From Rhipicephalus microplus (taxonomy: Eukaryota > Arthropoda > Arachnida > Ixodida > Ixodidae): a stretch of DNA of 64,000 nucleotides. The stretch covers positions 6,665,501-6,729,500 of the forward strand of contig NW_027464602.1 in NCBI RefSeq assembly GCF_043290135.1, read 5' to 3'. A program made the position numbers and the translations under genes. This document shows, piece by piece, positions 48,932 to 61,656 of this stretch (position 1 is its first letter; every line of letters begins with the position of its first letter). The notes beneath the pieces were generated by a model. That model worked only from the letters and a program-made list of their open reading frames with translations, was not told where the DNA came from and did no database searches.

Positions 48932-50168
48932 CGACGGTTGCAAGCGCTTTCACATTAGATATCGCAGTTCCCCACTTTTAATGGTGAAAAACACTGCATC
49001 TCACTAATTGACATTGTTTAATGCGGTTTTACGACGGTTCATATCTTAACCTAACCTAACATTCGCACTTGTATCTAAAAACGCTCTATTACACTGTTTT
49101 GTTCACAATTACGATATTTGCATAACCTGACAGTTTTTCACCAACTTATTGCAGTACAGAACGCTGTATCTCGCTAAATGACATTGTTCTTTAAGGTTTC
49201 ACGATGCTTGCATGCGCTTTAACGAGAATATCACAATATAGCAGTTTCGCACTTGTAACGGTAGAACACGCAGTATTTGGCTTGTTCATGCCGTTTTGTG
49301 TGCTTTCACAACATTTCACCTATCGCAGTTTAATACTCGCTATAAAACAACACTATCTCGTTAGATGACGTCGTTTTTGGTAGTTTCACGACGCTACCTA
49401 GCTTAAACTAACCTAACCTAACCTAACCCTCGCACTTCTATCGTTAGAAAACGTTTTACTCGCAACTTTACAATGTTTTCTACAAGATTACGACGGTTTC
49501 ATGCGCTTTCACATTAGATATCGTAGTTCCCGACATGTAATGTTGAAAAACACTACATATCACTAAGTGACATTGTTTAATGCGGTTTTACGACGGTTGA
49601 TATATCAACCTAACCTAACATTCGCACTTGTATCTAAAGACGCTCAATTACACTGTTTCGTTCACAATTACGATATTTGCTTGACCTCACAGTTTCTCAC
49701 CAACTTATTACAGTACAGAACGCTGTATCTCGCTAAATGACATCGTTCTTTAAGGTTTCACGATACTTGCATGCGCTTTACCGAGAATATTACAATATAG
49801 CAGTTTCGCACTTGTAACGGTAGAACACGCAGTATTTGGCTTGTTCATGCCGTTTTGTGTGCTTTCACAACATTTCACCTATCGCAGTTTAATAGTCGCA
49901 ATAAAACAACACTATCTCGTTAGATGACGTCGTTTTTGGTGGTTTCACGACGCTACGTAGCTTAAACTAACATAACTCAACCTAACATAACCTTCGCACT
50001 TCTATCGTTAGAAAACGTTTTACTCGCTACTTTACATTGCTTTCTACAACATTACGACGGTTTCAAGCGCTTTCACATTAGATATCGCAGGTCCCAACTT
50101 GTAAAGGTGAAAAACACTGCATCTCACTAAGTGACATTGTTTAATGCGGTTTTACGACGGTTCATACC
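48932..50168. repeat. Satellite block, lead-in plus two monomers
   Basis: 1237 bp. Private AACCCTCGCAC near 49425, CCCGACATGTAATG near 49530 and CAGGTCCCAAC near 50089. Palindromic joint at about 49598. Confidence 0.9.
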
Positions 50169-50299
50169 TTAACCTAACGTAACCTAACCTAACCTAACCC
50201 AACCTAACCTAACATAACCTAACCTAGCCTAACCTAACCTAACCAAACCTAACCTAACGTAACCTAACCTAACCTAACCTAACCTAACCTAACCTAACG
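50169..50299. repeat. (CCTAA)n tract T35, form A
   Basis: 131 bp with one private CCTAGCC unit. Confidence 0.91.
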
Positions 50300-51520
50300 A
50301 CGTTTGCAAGCGCTTTCACATTAGATTTCGCAGTTCCCGACTTGTAATGGTGAAAAACACTGCATCTCACTAAGTGACATTGTTTAATGCGGTTTTACGA
50401 CGGTTCATATCTTAACCTAACCTAACATTCGTACTTGTATTGAAAAACGCTCTATTACACTGTTTCGTTCACAATTACGATATTTGCATAACCTCACAGT
50501 TTTTCACCAACTTATTGCAGTACAGAACGCTGTATCTCGCTAAATGACATCGTTCTTTAAGGTTTCACGATGCTTGCATGCGCTTTAACGAGAATATCAC
50601 ATTATAGCAGTTTCGCACTTGTAACGGTACAACACGCAGTATCTGGCTTGTTCAAGCCGTTTTGTGTAATTTCACAACATTTCACCTATTGCAGTTTCGT
50701 ACATGCAATAAAACAACACTATCTCGTTAGATGACGTCCTTTTTGGTGGTCTCACGACGCTACATAGCTTAAACTAACATAACTCAAGCTAACCTTCGCA
50801 CTTCTATCGTTAGAAAACGTTTTACTCGCAACTTTACAATGTTTTCTACAAGATTACGACGGTTTCATGCGCTTTCACATTAGATATCGTAGTTCCCGAC
50901 TTGTAATGTTGAAAAACACTACATCTCACTAAGTGACATTGTTTAATGCGGTTTTACGACGGTGTATATCTCAACCTAACCTAACATTCGCACTTGTATC
51001 TAAGTACGCTCAATTACACTGTTTCGTTCACAATTACGATATTTGCTTGACCTCACAGTTTCTCACCAACTTATTACAGTACAGAACGCTGTATCTCGCT
51101 AAATGACATCGTTCTTTAAGGTTTCACGATACTTGCATGCGCTTTAACGAGAATATCACAATAAAGCAGTTTCGCACTTGTAACGGCACAAGACGCAGTA
51201 TCTGGCTAGTTCATGCCATTTTGTGTGCTTTCCCAATATTTCACCTATCGCAGTTTCGTACTCGCAATAAAACAACACTATCTCGTTAGATGACATCGTT
51301 TTTGGTGGCTTCACGACGCTACCTAGCTCAAACTAACCGAACCTTCGCACTTCTATCGTTAGAAAACGTTTTATTCGCTACTTTACAATGTTTTCTACAA
51401 GATTACGACGGTTTCATGCGCTTTCACATTAAATATCGCAGTTCCCGACTTGTAATGGTGAAAAACACAGCATCTCACTAAGTGACATTGTTTAATGCAG
51501 TTTTAGCGCGGTTCATATCT
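50300..51520. repeat. Satellite block, lead-in plus two monomers
   Basis: 1221 bp. The last monomer has ACATTAAATATCG, shared only with 53040-54261. Confidence 0.9.
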
Positions 51521-51672
51521 TAACCTAACCTAACCTTACCTAACCCAACCTAACCTAACCTAACCTAACCAAACCTTACCTAACATCCCTAACCTAACCT
51601 AACCTAACCTAACCTAACCAAACCTAACCTAACCTAACCTAACGTAACCTAACCTAACGTAACCTAACCTAA
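51521..51672. repeat. (CCTAA)n tract T36, form B
   Basis: 152 bp with the second GTAAC seen in T23 and T38, followed by an ACGTTTGCAAG lead-in. Confidence 0.91.
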
Positions 51673-52909
51673 CGACGTTTGCAAGCGCTTTCACATTAGA
51701 TATCGCAGTTCCCGACTTGTAATGGTGAAAAACACTGCATCTCACTAAGTGACATTGTTTAATGCGGTTTTACGACGGTTCATATCTTAACCTAACCTAA
51801 CATTCGCACTTGTATTGAAAAACGCTCTATTACACTGTTTCGTTCACAATTACGATATTTGCATAACCTCACAGTTTTTCACCAACTTATTGCAGTACAG
51901 AACGCTGTATCTCGCTAAATGACATCGTTCTTTAAGGTTTCACGATGCTTGCATGCGCTTTAACGAGAATATCACAATATAGCAGTTTCGCACTTGTAAC
52001 GGTAGAACACGCAGTATTTGGCTTGTTCATGCCGTTTTGTGTGCTTTCACAACATTTCACCTATCGCAGTTTAATACTCGCTATAAAACAACACTATCTC
52101 GTTAGATGACGTCGTTTTTGGTAGTTTCACGACGCTACCTAGCTTAAACTAACCTAACCTAACCTAACCCTCGCACTTCTATCGTTAGAAAACGTTTTAC
52201 TCGCAACTTTACAATGTTTTCTACAAGATTACGACGGTTTCATGCGCTTTCACATTAGATATCGTAGTTCCCGACTTGTAATGTTGAAAAACACTACATA
52301 TCACTAAGTGACATTGTTTAATGCGGTTTTACGACGGTTGATATATCAACCTAACCTAACATTCGCACTTGTATCTAAAGACGCTCAATTACACTGTTTC
52401 GTTCACAATTACGATATTTGCTTGACCTCACAGTTTCTCACCAACTTATTACAGTACAGAACGCTGTATCTCGCTAAATGACATCGTTCTTTAAGGTTTC
52501 ACGATACTTGCATGCGCTTTACCGAGAATATTACAATATAGCAGTTTCGCACTTGTAACGGTAGAACACGCAGTATTTGGCTTGTTCATGCCGTTTTGTG
52601 TGCTTTCACAACATTTCACCTATCGCAGTTTAATACTCGCAATAAAACAACACTATCTCGTTAGATGACGTCGTTTTTGGTGGTTTCACGACGCTACGTA
52701 GCTTAAACTAACATAACTCAACCTAACATAACCTTCGCACTTCTATCGTTAGAAAACGTTTTACTCGCTACTTTACATTGCTTTCTACAACATTACGACG
52801 GTTTCAAGCGCTTTCACATTAGATATCGCAGGTCCCAACTTGTAAAGGTGAAAAACACTGCATCTCACTAAGTGACATTGTTTAATGCGGTTTTACGACG
52901 GTTCATACC
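51673..52909. repeat. Satellite block, lead-in plus two monomers, hybrid head
   Basis: 1237 bp. Starts like 32074 (CCCGACTTGTAATGG lead-in, GTATTGAAAAACG) and passes near 51977 into the CACAATATAG variant of 48932, keeping its AACCCTCGCAC and CAGGTCCC marks. Confidence 0.88.
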
Positions 52910-53039
52910 TTAACCTAACGTAACCTAACCTAACCTAACCCAACCTAACCTAACATAACCTAACCTAACCTAACCTAACCTAACCAAACCTAACCTAACG
53001 TAACCTAACCTAACCTAACCTAACCTAACCTAACCTAAC
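52910..53039. repeat. (CCTAA)n tract T37, form A
   Basis: 130 bp, like T35 but without the CCTAGCC change. Confidence 0.91.
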
Positions 53040-54261
53040 GACGTTTGCAAGCGCTTTCACATTAGATTTCGCAGTTCCCGACTTGTAATGGTGAAAAACA
53101 CTGCATCTCACTAAGTGACATTGTTTAATGCGGTTTTACGACGGTTCATATCTTAACCTAACCTAACATTCGTACTTGTATTGAAAAACGCTCTATTACA
53201 CTGTTTCGTTCACAATTACGATATTTGCATAACCTCACAGTTTTTCACCAACTTATTGCAGTACAGAACGCTGTATCTCGCTAAATGACATCGTTCTTTA
53301 AGGTTTCACGATGCTTGCATGCGCTTTAACGAGAATATCACATTATAGCAGTTTCGCACTTGTAACGGTACAACACGCAGTATCTGGCTTGTTCAAGCCG
53401 TTTTGTGTAATTTCACAACATTTCACCTATTGCAGTTTCGTACATGCAATAAAACAACACTATCTCGTTAGATGACGTCCTTTTTGGTGGTCTCACGACG
53501 CTACATAGCTTAAACTAACATAACTCAAGCTAACCTTCGCACTTCTATCGTTAGAAAACGTTTTACTCGCAACTTTACAATGTTTTCTACAAGATTACGA
53601 CGGTTTCATGCGCTTTCACATTAGATATCGTAGTTCCCGACTTGTAATGTTGAAAAACACTACATCTCACTAAGTGACATTGTTTAATGCGGTTTTACGA
53701 CGGTGTATATCTCAACCTAACCTAACATTCGCACTTGTATCTAAGTACGCTCAATTACACTGTTTCGTTCACAATTACGATATTTGCTTGACCTCACAGT
53801 TTCTCACCAACTTATTACAGTACAGAACGCTGTATCTCGCTAAATGACATCGTTCTTTAAGGTTTCACGATACTTGCATGCGCTTTAACGAGAATATCAC
53901 AATAAAGCAGTTTCGCACTTGTAACGGCACAAGACGCAGTATCTGGCTAGTTCATGCCATTTTGTGTGCTTTCCCAATATTTCACCTATCGCAGTTTCGT
54001 ACTCGCAATAAAACAACACTATCTCGTTAGATGACATCGTTTTTGGTGGCTTCACGACGCTACCTAGCTCAAACTAACCGAACCTTCGCACTTCTATCGT
54101 TAGAAAACGTTTTATTCGCTACTTTACAATGTTTTCTACAAGATTACGACGGTTTCATGCGCTTTCACATTAAATATCGCAGTTCCCGACTTGTAATGGT
54201 GAAAAACACAGCATCTCACTAAGTGACATTGTTTAATGCAGTTTTAGCGCGGTTCATATCT
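53040..54261. repeat. Satellite block, lead-in plus two monomers
   Basis: 1222 bp, copy of 50300-51520 including ATTAAATATCG. Confidence 0.9.
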
Positions 54262-54412
54262 TAACCTAACCTAACCTTACCTAACCCAACCTAACCTAAC
54301 CTAACCTAACCAAACCTTACCTAACATCCCTAACCTAACCTAACCTAACCTAACCTAACCAAACCTAACCTAACCTAACCTAACGTAACCTAACCTAACG
54401 TAACCTAACCTA
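54262..54412. repeat. (CCTAA)n tract T38, form B
   Basis: 151 bp, the same order as T36 with the second GTAAC. Confidence 0.91.
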
Positions 54413-55650
54413 ACGACGTTTGCAAGCGCTTTCACATTAGATATCGCAGTTCCCGACTTGTAATGGTGAAAAACACTGCATCTCACTAAGTGACATTGTT
54501 TAATGCGGTTTTACGACGGTTCATATCTTAACCTAACCTAACATTCGCACTTGTATTGAAAAACGCTCTATTACACTGTTTCGTTCACAATTACGATATT
54601 TGCATAACCTCACAGTTTTTCACCAACTTATTGCAGTACAGAACGCTGTATCTCGCTAAATGACATCGTTCTTTAAGGTTTCACGATGCTTGCATGCGCT
54701 TTAACGAGAATATCACATTATAGCAGTTTCGCACTTGTAACGGTACAACACGCAGTATCTGGCTTGTTCAAGCCGTTTTGTGTAATTTCACAACATTTCA
54801 CCTATTGCAGTTTCGTACATGCAATAAAACAACACTATCTCGTTAGATGACGTCCTTTTTGGTGGTCTCACGACGCTACATAGCTTAAACTAACATAACT
54901 CAAGCTAACCTTCGCACTTCTATCGTTAGAAAACGTTTTACTCGCAACTTTACAATGTTTTCTACAAGATTACGACGGTTTCATGCGCTTTCACATTAGA
55001 TATCGTAGTTCCCGACTTGTAATGTTGAAAAACACTACATCTCACTAAGTGACATTGTTTAATGCGGTTTTACGACGGTGTATATCTCAACCTAACCTAA
55101 CATTCGCACTTGTATCTAAGTACGCTCAATTACACTGTTTCGTTCACAATTACGATATTTGCTTGACCTCACAGTTTCTCACCAACTTATTACAGTACAG
55201 AACGCTGTATCTCGCTAAATGACCTCGTTCTTTTAGGTTTCACGATACTTGCATGCGCTTTACCGAGAATGTCACAACATAGCAGTTTCGCACTTGTAAC
55301 GGTACAACACGCAGTATTTGGCTTGTTCATGCCGTTTTGTGTGCTTTCACAACATTTTACCTATCGCAGTTTCGTACTCGCAATAAAACAACACTATCTC
55401 GTTAGATGACGTCGTTTTTGGTGGTTTCACGACGCTACCTAGCTTAAACTAACATAACTCAACCTAACATAACCTTCGCACTTCTATCGTTAGAAAACGT
55501 TTTACTCGCTACTTTACATTGCTTTCTGGAACATTACGACCGTTTCAAGCGCTTTCACATTAGATATCGCAGTTCCCAACTCGTAAAGGTGAAAAACACT
55601 GCATCTCACTAAGTGACATTGTTTAATGCGGTTTTACGACGGTTCATACC
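54413..55650. repeat. Satellite block, lead-in plus two monomers, with duplication breakpoint
   Basis: 1238 bp. Follows 32074 as far as CTCGTTAGATGACGT (about 55411), then the GGAACATT variant of 37560. CGACCGTTTCAAG near 55537 is a private change. Confidence 0.89.
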
Positions 55651-55726
55651 TTAACCTAACGTAACCTAACCTAACCTAACCCAACCTAACCTAACATAAC
55701 CTAACCTAACCTAACCTAACCTAACG
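55651..55726. repeat. (CCTAA)n tract T39, truncated form A
   Basis: Only 76 bp, 50 bp less than T27. The right half with CCAAAC and the second GTAAC is gone, a ten-unit loss within the second LINE-bearing segment. Confidence 0.9.
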
Positions 55727-55911
55727 ACGTTTGCAAGCGCTTTCACATTAGATATCGCAGTTGCCGACTTGTAATGGTGAAAAACACTGCATCTCACTTA
55801 GTGACATTGTTTAATGCGGTTTTACGACGGTTCATATCTTAACCTAACCTAACATTCGTACTTGTATTGAAAAACGCTCTATTACACTGTCTCGTTCACA
55901 ATTACGATATT
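55727..55911. repeat. Satellite lead-in and monomer head, cut by LINE copy 2
   Basis: 185 bp, the same as 37922-38108, with CAGTTGCCGAC and GTCTCGTTC. Confidence 0.9.
55904..55911. repeat. Target-site duplication, left copy (LINE copy 2)
   Basis: ACGATATT next to the (CAGTT)4 end, in the same sequence context as 38101-38108. Confidence 0.87.
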
Positions 55912-55931
55912 CAGTTCAGTTCAGTTCAGTT
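55912..55931 (-). repeat. Terminal (AACTG)4 tail of LINE copy 2
   Basis: Four perfect units, the same number as in copy 1. This fits duplication after insertion, because tail length usually differs between independent insertions. Confidence 0.9.
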
Positions 55932-55946
55932 TTATTTCCTTAAATG

Positions 55947-55961
55947 CCCCCATTCAGGGGG
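55947..55961 (-). promoter_or_regulatory. 3' UTR hairpin of LINE copy 2
   Basis: The same five C / five G stem with an ATTCA loop is preserved unchanged from the first copy, 15 bp from the AACTG tail. A role in RT recognition is inferred. Confidence 0.55.
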
Positions 55962-56038
55962 TGTTACATAAGGGGTGGGATTACAATTCAAAACAGCGGA
56001 GAATCAATTAACATTGCAAACAAACAGTTAAAATTGAA

Positions 56039-58132
56039 TTAACATGGCAGATGATCGGTGAGGCGTTCCAGGAAGGTAGATGATGAGGCAATTGTAACAA
56101 CGTCGTAGGGCAGGCCGTTCCAGTCTGAAGCTGCTCTGAGGAAAAACGAAGCAGCAAACGTAGTGGTGCGTGATGGCGGGCGGGCAACTTGAAGTGAATG
56201 ACTGGTGCGGTGGGAAATGCGTGAGGCGGCTGTTATATAAGGATCTTGATTGAGTGAAGAATAAAAAAACTTATGATAAAGAGTTAGGCTAGCAATGCGG
56301 CGACGATAAGAAAGGAGTGATAGGCCAGATTCATGTTTTAATGGTGAAATGCTGATGTCATATGAATATGAGGAATGGATGAAACGGGTGGCCCGATTTT
56401 GAACACCTTCCAAGGCAGTGATTAGGTATGCTTGATGGGGGCTCCAGATGGCAGATGCATATTCTAATTTTGGTCTTATAAGCGATTTATACGCGAGTAA
56501 TCTAACATGTGGTGGGGAAAGGCGAAGGTGGCGTTTAAGAAAACCCAGTGTTTTGTTCGATGCTGAAATGATGTTTGTAATATGGGCGCGCCATGATAAA
56601 TTAGAACAAAGGGTGACTCCTAGATATTTATACGATTCTACTAATTCGATACATGATTTAGAAATAGAATACTGAAAGCGAGAGGGATTGTGACGACGAG
56701 AGAAGGACAAGAGTTTGCATTTAGTGGGGTTGAGAGTCATTAGCCAAATATTACACCAGTTTATTATATTGTTAAGGTTGCTCTGAAGGATGTGATGGTC
56801 ATGACAATTAGTAATAGTATGATAGATTACGCAATCGTCAGCGAACATGCGAATGTTACAGGAAACATGCAATGGTAAGTCATTAATATATATTAGGAAT
56901 AGGAGAGGACCGAGAACAGACCCTTGTGGGACGCCTGAGGTGACTGGGAGTGGTTTAGACAGGTGGCCGTTAAGATAGACAGATTGCGAGCGGTTAGTTA
57001 GAAACTCCTCAAGCCACCTGAAGATGTTAGGATGCAAGTTTAGTTTTGAAAGTTTCAGTAACAGACGCTGGTGAGGAACCTTGTCGAAAGCTTTTGCAAA
57101 ATCAAGGAATATTGAGTCGGTTTGGATATTACAGTCGAGATTAGTCTGTAGGTCATGAACGAATTGTGCTAATTGGGTTTCGCAAGAAAGGCCCTTTCGA
57201 AATCCGTGCTGTGAAGGATGAAAAAATTCGTTGGAGTCCAAAAAATTGAAGATTTGTGAGTAGATGACGTGTTCCATTATCTTACAAGGCACGCTGGTTA
57301 ATGAAATGGGGCGGTAGTTCAAGGGTGAGTTTCTGTTACCTGATTTGTAGACTGGAACGACCTTGCCCGTTTTCCAATCATCCGGCATGATTCCTGAGGT
57401 GAGTGACTGTGAGAAGATAAGACATAAGTATGCTGCGCAAGTCGATTTCACATTCTTGAGGAGTTTCGAGTTGATGGAATCCATACCAGCTGATGAAGAA
57501 AGTTTTAATTTGTGGATTATAGATGAAATGCCTTCTTCGAAGAAGGTGACAGCAGGCATGAAAGTTTCTACGCTAAATGATGGCGACTGTGAGGGCATGT
57601 CAAGTTCAGTAGTGAAGACAGATGCAAATGCTTCGTTGAATATTTCTGCGCAATCATGGTCAGTCACTGTCTCGTGTGAATCATTCGTTAGTTTAATATC
57701 GGAAGGATGTGTGGGGTTTAGAACTTGCCAGAATTGCTTGGGGTTCCTGATTAAGAGATTAGGTAAGTCTATATGGTAAAACGAGTATTTGGCTTTACGA
57801 ACAGATAGCAAATATGATTTTTCAGCTTCGATGTATTTTTGCCATGCAGTAGGCTTGCCGTTGCGTTTTGCGGTACGAAAAAGTCGTTTCTTTTTGTTTT
57901 CAAGTTTTTTTAAATGCCGAGAAAACCATGGTTTATTGCGGTTAGTTTGAAAAGTAATCTTCGGGATAAACATATCAGAGAGGTGATTTACTTTGTCCTT
58001 AAAGATCAACCAGTTGTCATGAACTGAGCGCGTGTGAAATGTAGATTCATACTGATTAAAAAAGTTACTGAGATCTTCAGATATTGCACTATAGTTACCC
58101 TTATCATAAAGAACAATTGTTTTATTAGTCGT
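56039..58132 (-). CDS. Partial LINE ORF2: reverse transcriptase, second copy
   Basis: Same open frame and motifs as the first copy: [27 protein letters not shown] and KYLGVTL, with no stop or frameshift. Two replacements fall within the 656-residue stretch after the internal TTG, Q353P beside the GVPQG motif and A589D near the C-terminus. Two further differences are silent (an Ile and an Ala codon), and one changes Ser to Phe in the linker near the 5' edge. The frame begins at the truncation point without an ATG. There is no sign of a promoter or ORF1, so it is most likely an inactive but young fragment. Confidence 0.9.
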   Translation of the reverse strand, partial: TTNKTIVLYDKGNYSAISEDLSNFFNQYESTFHTRSVHDNWLIFKDKVNHLSDMFIPKITFQTNRNKPWFSRHLKKLENKKKRLFRTAKRNGKPTAWQKYIEAEKSYLLSVRKAKYSFYHIDLPNLLIRNPKQFWQVLNPTHPSDIKLTNDSHETVTDHDCAEIFNEAFASVFTTELDMPSQSPSFSVETFMPAVTFFEEGISSIIHKLKLSSSAGMDSINSKLLKNVKSTCAAYLCLIFSQSLTSGIMPDDWKTGKVVPVYKSGNRNSPLNYRPISLTSVPCKIMEHVIYSQIFNFLDSNEFFHPSQHGFRKGLSCETQLAQFVHDLQTNLDCNIQTDSIFLDFAKAFDKVPHQRLLLKLSKLNLHPNIFRWLEEFLTNRSQSVYLNGHLSKPLPVTSGVPQGSVLGPLLFLIYINDLPLHVSCNIRMFADDCVIYHTITNCHDHHILQSNLNNIINWCNIWLMTLNPTKCKLLSFSRRHNPSRFQYSISKSCIELVESYKYLGVTLCSNLSWRAHITNIISASNKTLGFLKRHLRLSPPHVRLLAYKSLIRPKLEYASAIWSPHQAYLITALEGVQNRATRFIHSSYSYDISISPLKHESGLSLLSYRRRIASLTLYHKFFYSSLNQDPYITAASRISHRTSHSLQVARPPSRTTTFAASFFLRAASDWNGLPYDVVTIASSSTFLERLTDHLPC

Positions 58133-58134
58133 CT

Positions 58135-58395
58135 GGTTTCATGCGCTTTCACATTAGATATCGCAGTTCCCGACTTGTAATGGTGAAAAACACAGCATCT
58201 CACTAAGTGACATTGTTTAATGCAGTTTTAGCGCGGTTCATATCTTAACCTAACCTAACCTTACCTAACCCAACCTAACCTAACCTAACCTAACCTAACC
58301 AAACCCACCTAACATCCCTAACCTAACCTAACCTAACCTAACCAAACCTAACCTAACCTAACCTAACGTAACCTAACCTAACCTAACCTAACCTA
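58135..58395 (-). mobile_element. Satellite plus (CCTAA)n passenger at the 5' end of LINE copy 2
   Basis: Counterpart of the passenger in copy 1, 15 bp longer because the telomere-type tract has gained three 5-bp units. The satellite part is unchanged. The tract has therefore kept changing length by whole repeats since the segment duplicated. Confidence 0.8.
58245..58395. repeat. (CCTAA)n tract T40, form B, inside the LINE copy 2 passenger
   Basis: Three perfect units longer than T28. CCAAACCCACC and ATCCC are retained. Confidence 0.88.
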
Positions 58396-58403
58396 ACGAT
58401 ATT
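58396..58403. repeat. Target-site duplication, right copy (LINE copy 2)
   Basis: ACGATATT following the passenger tract and continuing TGCATAACC, as at 40578-40585. Confidence 0.86.
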
Positions 58404-60004
58404 TGCATAACCTCACAGTTTTTCACCAACTTATTGCAGTACAGAACGCTGTATCTCGCTAAATGACATTGTTCTTTAAGGTTTCACGATGCTTGCATGC
58501 GCTTTAACGAGAATATCACAATATAGCAGTTTCGCACTTGTAACGGTAGAACACGCAGTATTTGGCTTGTTCATGCCGTTTTGTGTGCATTCACATTTCA
58601 CCTATCGCAGTTTAATACTCGCAATAAAACAACACTATCTCGTTAGATGACGTCGTTTTTGGTGGTTTCACGACGCTACCTAGCTTAAACTAACATAACT
58701 CAACCTAACATAACCTTCGCACTTCTATCGTTAGAAAACGTTTTACTCGCTACTTTACATTGCTTTCTGGAACATTACGATGGTTTCAAGCGCTTTCACA
58801 TTAGATATCGCAGTTCCCAACTCGTAAAGGTGAAAAACACTGCATCTAACTAAGTGACATTGTTTAATGCGGTTTTACGACGGTTGATATATCAACCTAA
58901 CCTAACATTCGCACTTGTATCTAAAGACGCTCAATTACATTGTTTCGTTCACAATTACGATATTTGCTTGACCTCACAGTTTCTCACCAACTTATTACAG
59001 TACAGAACGCTGTATCTCGCTAAATGACATCGTTCTTTAAGGTTTCACGATACTTGCATGCGCTTTACCGAGAATATCACAATATAGCAGTTTCGCACTT
59101 GTAACGGTAGAACACGCAGTATTTGGCTTGTTCATGCCGTTTTGTGTGCTTTCACAACATTTCACCTATCGCAGTTTAATACTCGCAATAAAACAACACT
59201 ATCTCGTTAGATGACGTCGTTTTTGGTGGTTTCACGACGCTACGTAGCTTAAACTAACATAACTCAACCTAACATAACCTTCGCACTTCTATCGTTAGAA
59301 AACGTTTTACTCGCTACTTTACATTGCTTTCTACAACATTACGACGGTTTCAAGCGCTTTCACATTAGATATCGCAGTTCCCAACTTGTAAAGGTGAAAA
59401 ACACTGCATCTCACTAAGTGACATTGTTTAATGCGGTTTTACGACGGTGTATATCTCAACCTAACCTAACATTCGCACTTGTATCTAAGTACGCTCAATT
59501 ACACTGTTTCGTTCACAATTACGATATTTGCTTGACCTCACAGTTTCTCACCAACTTATTACAGTACAGAACGCTGTATCTCGCTAAATGACATCGTTCT
59601 TTAAGGTTTCACGATACTTGCATGCGCTTTAACGAGAATATCACAATAAAGCAGTTTCGCACTTGTAACGGCACAAGACGCAGTATCTGGCTAGTTCATG
59701 CCATTTTGTGTGCTTTCCCAATATTTCACCTATCGCAGTTTCGTACTCGCAATAAAACAACACTATCTCGTTAGATGACATCGTTTTTGGTGGCTTCACG
59801 ACGCTACCTAGCTCAAACTAACCGAACCTTCGCACTTCTATCGTTAGAAAACGTTTTATTCGCTACTTTACAATGTTTTCTACAAGATTACGACGGTTTC
59901 ATGCGCTTTCACATTAGATATCGCAGTTCCCGACTTGTAATGGTGAAAAACACAGCATCTCACTAAGTGACATTGTTTAATGCAGTTTTAGCGCGGTTCA
60001 TATC
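58404..60004. repeat. Satellite block, rest of the interrupted trimer, second copy
   Basis: Counterpart of 40586-42186 with private ATTACGATGGTTTC near 58775, GCATCTAACTAAG near 58843 and TACATTGTTTCG near 58936. These changes show that the duplicates have begun to diverge. Confidence 0.9.
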
Positions 60005-60151
60005 TTAACCTAACCTAACCTTACCTAACCCAACCTAACCTAACCTAACCTAACCAAACCCACCTAACATCCCTAACCTAACCTAACCTAACCTAACCAA
60101 ACCTAACCTAACCTAACCTAACGTAACCTAACCTAACCTAACCTAACCTAA
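60005..60151. repeat. (CCTAA)n tract T41, form B
   Basis: 147 bp, counterpart of T29. Confidence 0.91.
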
Positions 60152-60829
60152 CGACGTTTGCAAGCGCTTTCACATTAGATATCGCAGTTCCCGACTTGTA
60201 ATGGTGAAAAACACTGCATCTCACTAAGTGACATTGTTTAATGCGGTTTTACGACGGTTCATATCTTAACCTAACCTAACATTCGCACTTGCATTAAAAA
60301 ACGCTCTATTACACTGTTTCGTTCACAATTAGGATATTTGCATACCCTCACAGTTTTTCACCAACTTATTGCAGTACAGAACGCTGTATCTCGCTAAATG
60401 ACATCGTTCTTTAAGGTTTCACGATGCTTGCATGCGCTTTAACGAGAATATCACAACATAGCAGTTTCGCACTTGTAACGGTACAACACGCAGTATTTGG
60501 CTTGTTCATGCCGTTTTGTGTGCTTTCACAACATTTCACCTATCGCAGTTTCGTACTCGCAATAAAACAACACTATCTCGTTAGATGACGTTGTTTTTGG
60601 TAGTTTCACGACGCTGCCTAGCTTAAACTAACATAACTCAACCTAACATAACCTTCGCACTTCTATCGTTAGAAAACGTTTTACTCGCTACTTTACATTG
60701 CTTTCTACAACATTACGACGGTTTCAAGCGCTTTCACATTAGATATCACAGTTCCCAACTTGTAAAGGTGAAAAACACTGCATCTCACTAAGTGACATTG
60801 TTTAATGCGGTTTTACGACGGTTCATACC
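60152..60829. repeat. Satellite block, lead-in plus one monomer
   Basis: 678 bp, counterpart of 42334-43011. Confidence 0.9.
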
Positions 60830-61422
60830 TTAACCTAACGTAACCTAACCTAACCTAACCTTACCTAACCTAACCTAACCTAACCTAACCCAACCCAACC
60901 CAACCCAACCTAACCTAACCTAAGCTAACCTAACCAAACCTAACCTAACCTAACTTAACCTAACCTAACGTAACCTAACCTAACCTAACCTATTCTAACG
61001 TAACCTAACCTTACCTGACCTAACCTAACCTAACGTAACCTAACCTAACCTAACATAACCTAACGTAACCTAACCTAACCTAACCTAACCTAACGTAACC
61101 TTACCTAACCTAACCCAACCTAACCCAACCTAACCCAACCCAACCCAACCCAACAACACCCAACCCAACAACACCCAACCCAACCTAACCTAACCTAACC
61201 TTACCTAACCTAACCAAATTATCCTTACCTAACCTAACCTAACCTAACGTAACCTAACCTAACCTAACCTAACGTAACCTAACCTAACCTAACGTAACCT
61301 AACCTAACCTAACCTAACCTAACCTAACCTAACCCAACTCAACCCAACCTAACCTAATCTAACCTAACCTAACCTAACCTAACCTAACCTAACAAAACCT
61401 AACCTAACCTAACCTAACCTAA
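60830..61422. repeat. (CCTAA)n tract T42, form L with doubled AACAACACCC
   Basis: 593 bp. Private GTAACCTTACC near 61095 and one more CCTAACCCAACC than T30. Confidence 0.92.
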
Positions 61423-61520
61423 CGACGTTTGCAAGCGCTTTCACATTAGATATCGCAGTTCCCGACTTGGAATGGTGAAAAACACCGCATTGTTTAATGC
61501 GGTTTTACGACAGTTCATAC
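61423..61520. repeat. Lead-in only, with the same 15-bp deletion
   Basis: 98 bp, a match to 43605-43702 including AACACCGCATTG. The recombination joint therefore predates the 17.8-kb duplication. Confidence 0.88.
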
Positions 61521-61656
61521 CTTAACCTAACGTAACCTAACCTAACCTAACCCAACCTAACCTAACATAACCTAACCTAACCTAACCTAACCTAACCTAA
61601 CCAAACCTAACCTAACGTAACCTAACCTAACCTAACCTAACCTAACCTAACCTAAC
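61521..61656. repeat. (CCTAA)n tract T43, form A
   Basis: 136 bp, counterpart of T31 but without the second ATAAC. Confidence 0.91.

Larger units (their letters stand above)
43703..50168. repeat. Second tandem pair of 3.24-kb higher-order repeats
   Basis: A tracts at 43703 and 46949 (3246 bp apart), L tracts at 45071 and 48310 (3239 bp apart). The pair is collinear with 18573-25091 at an offset of about 25.13 kb and shares its private variants, such as GACAGTTCATACC before the A tracts. Confidence 0.87.
37560..55410. repeat. 17.8-kb segment, first copy of a long duplication
   Basis: From about 37.56 kb onward the sequence recurs from about 55.41 kb: LINE, passenger, monomers, tracts and even a private 15-bp deletion at 43.67/61.49 kb. 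The copy runs off the window, so at least 8.6 kb is duplicated. If tandem, the unit is about 17.85 kb and spans a 4.0-kb tail, two 3.24-kb and two 2.74-kb repeats. Confidence 0.8.
50169..55650. repeat. Tandem pair of 2.74-kb higher-order repeats
   Basis: A tracts 50169 and 52910, B tracts 51521 and 54262, both pairs 2741 bp apart. The two copies share private changes (CAGGTCCC for CAGTTCCC near 50090 and 52830; ATTAAATATCG near 51430 and 54170), so they arose by a very recent tandem duplication. Confidence 0.88.
55912..58134 (-). mobile_element. 5'-truncated CR1/L2-like LINE, copy 2
   Basis: Base-for-base counterpart of the element at 38109-40331, offset 17803 bp, with the same 3' tail, 5' truncation point and flanking satellite variants, including a rare TCTCG in the left flank. 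The shared insertion point and flanks show that it arose by duplication of a segment already carrying the insertion, not by a second transposition. I can find only five base differences over 2223 bp. Confidence 0.93.

Noticed and set aside
55912..58134. Second independent LINE insertion
   Set aside because: Same target site, truncation point, tail length, passenger and flanking variants as 38109; it is a duplicated segment.
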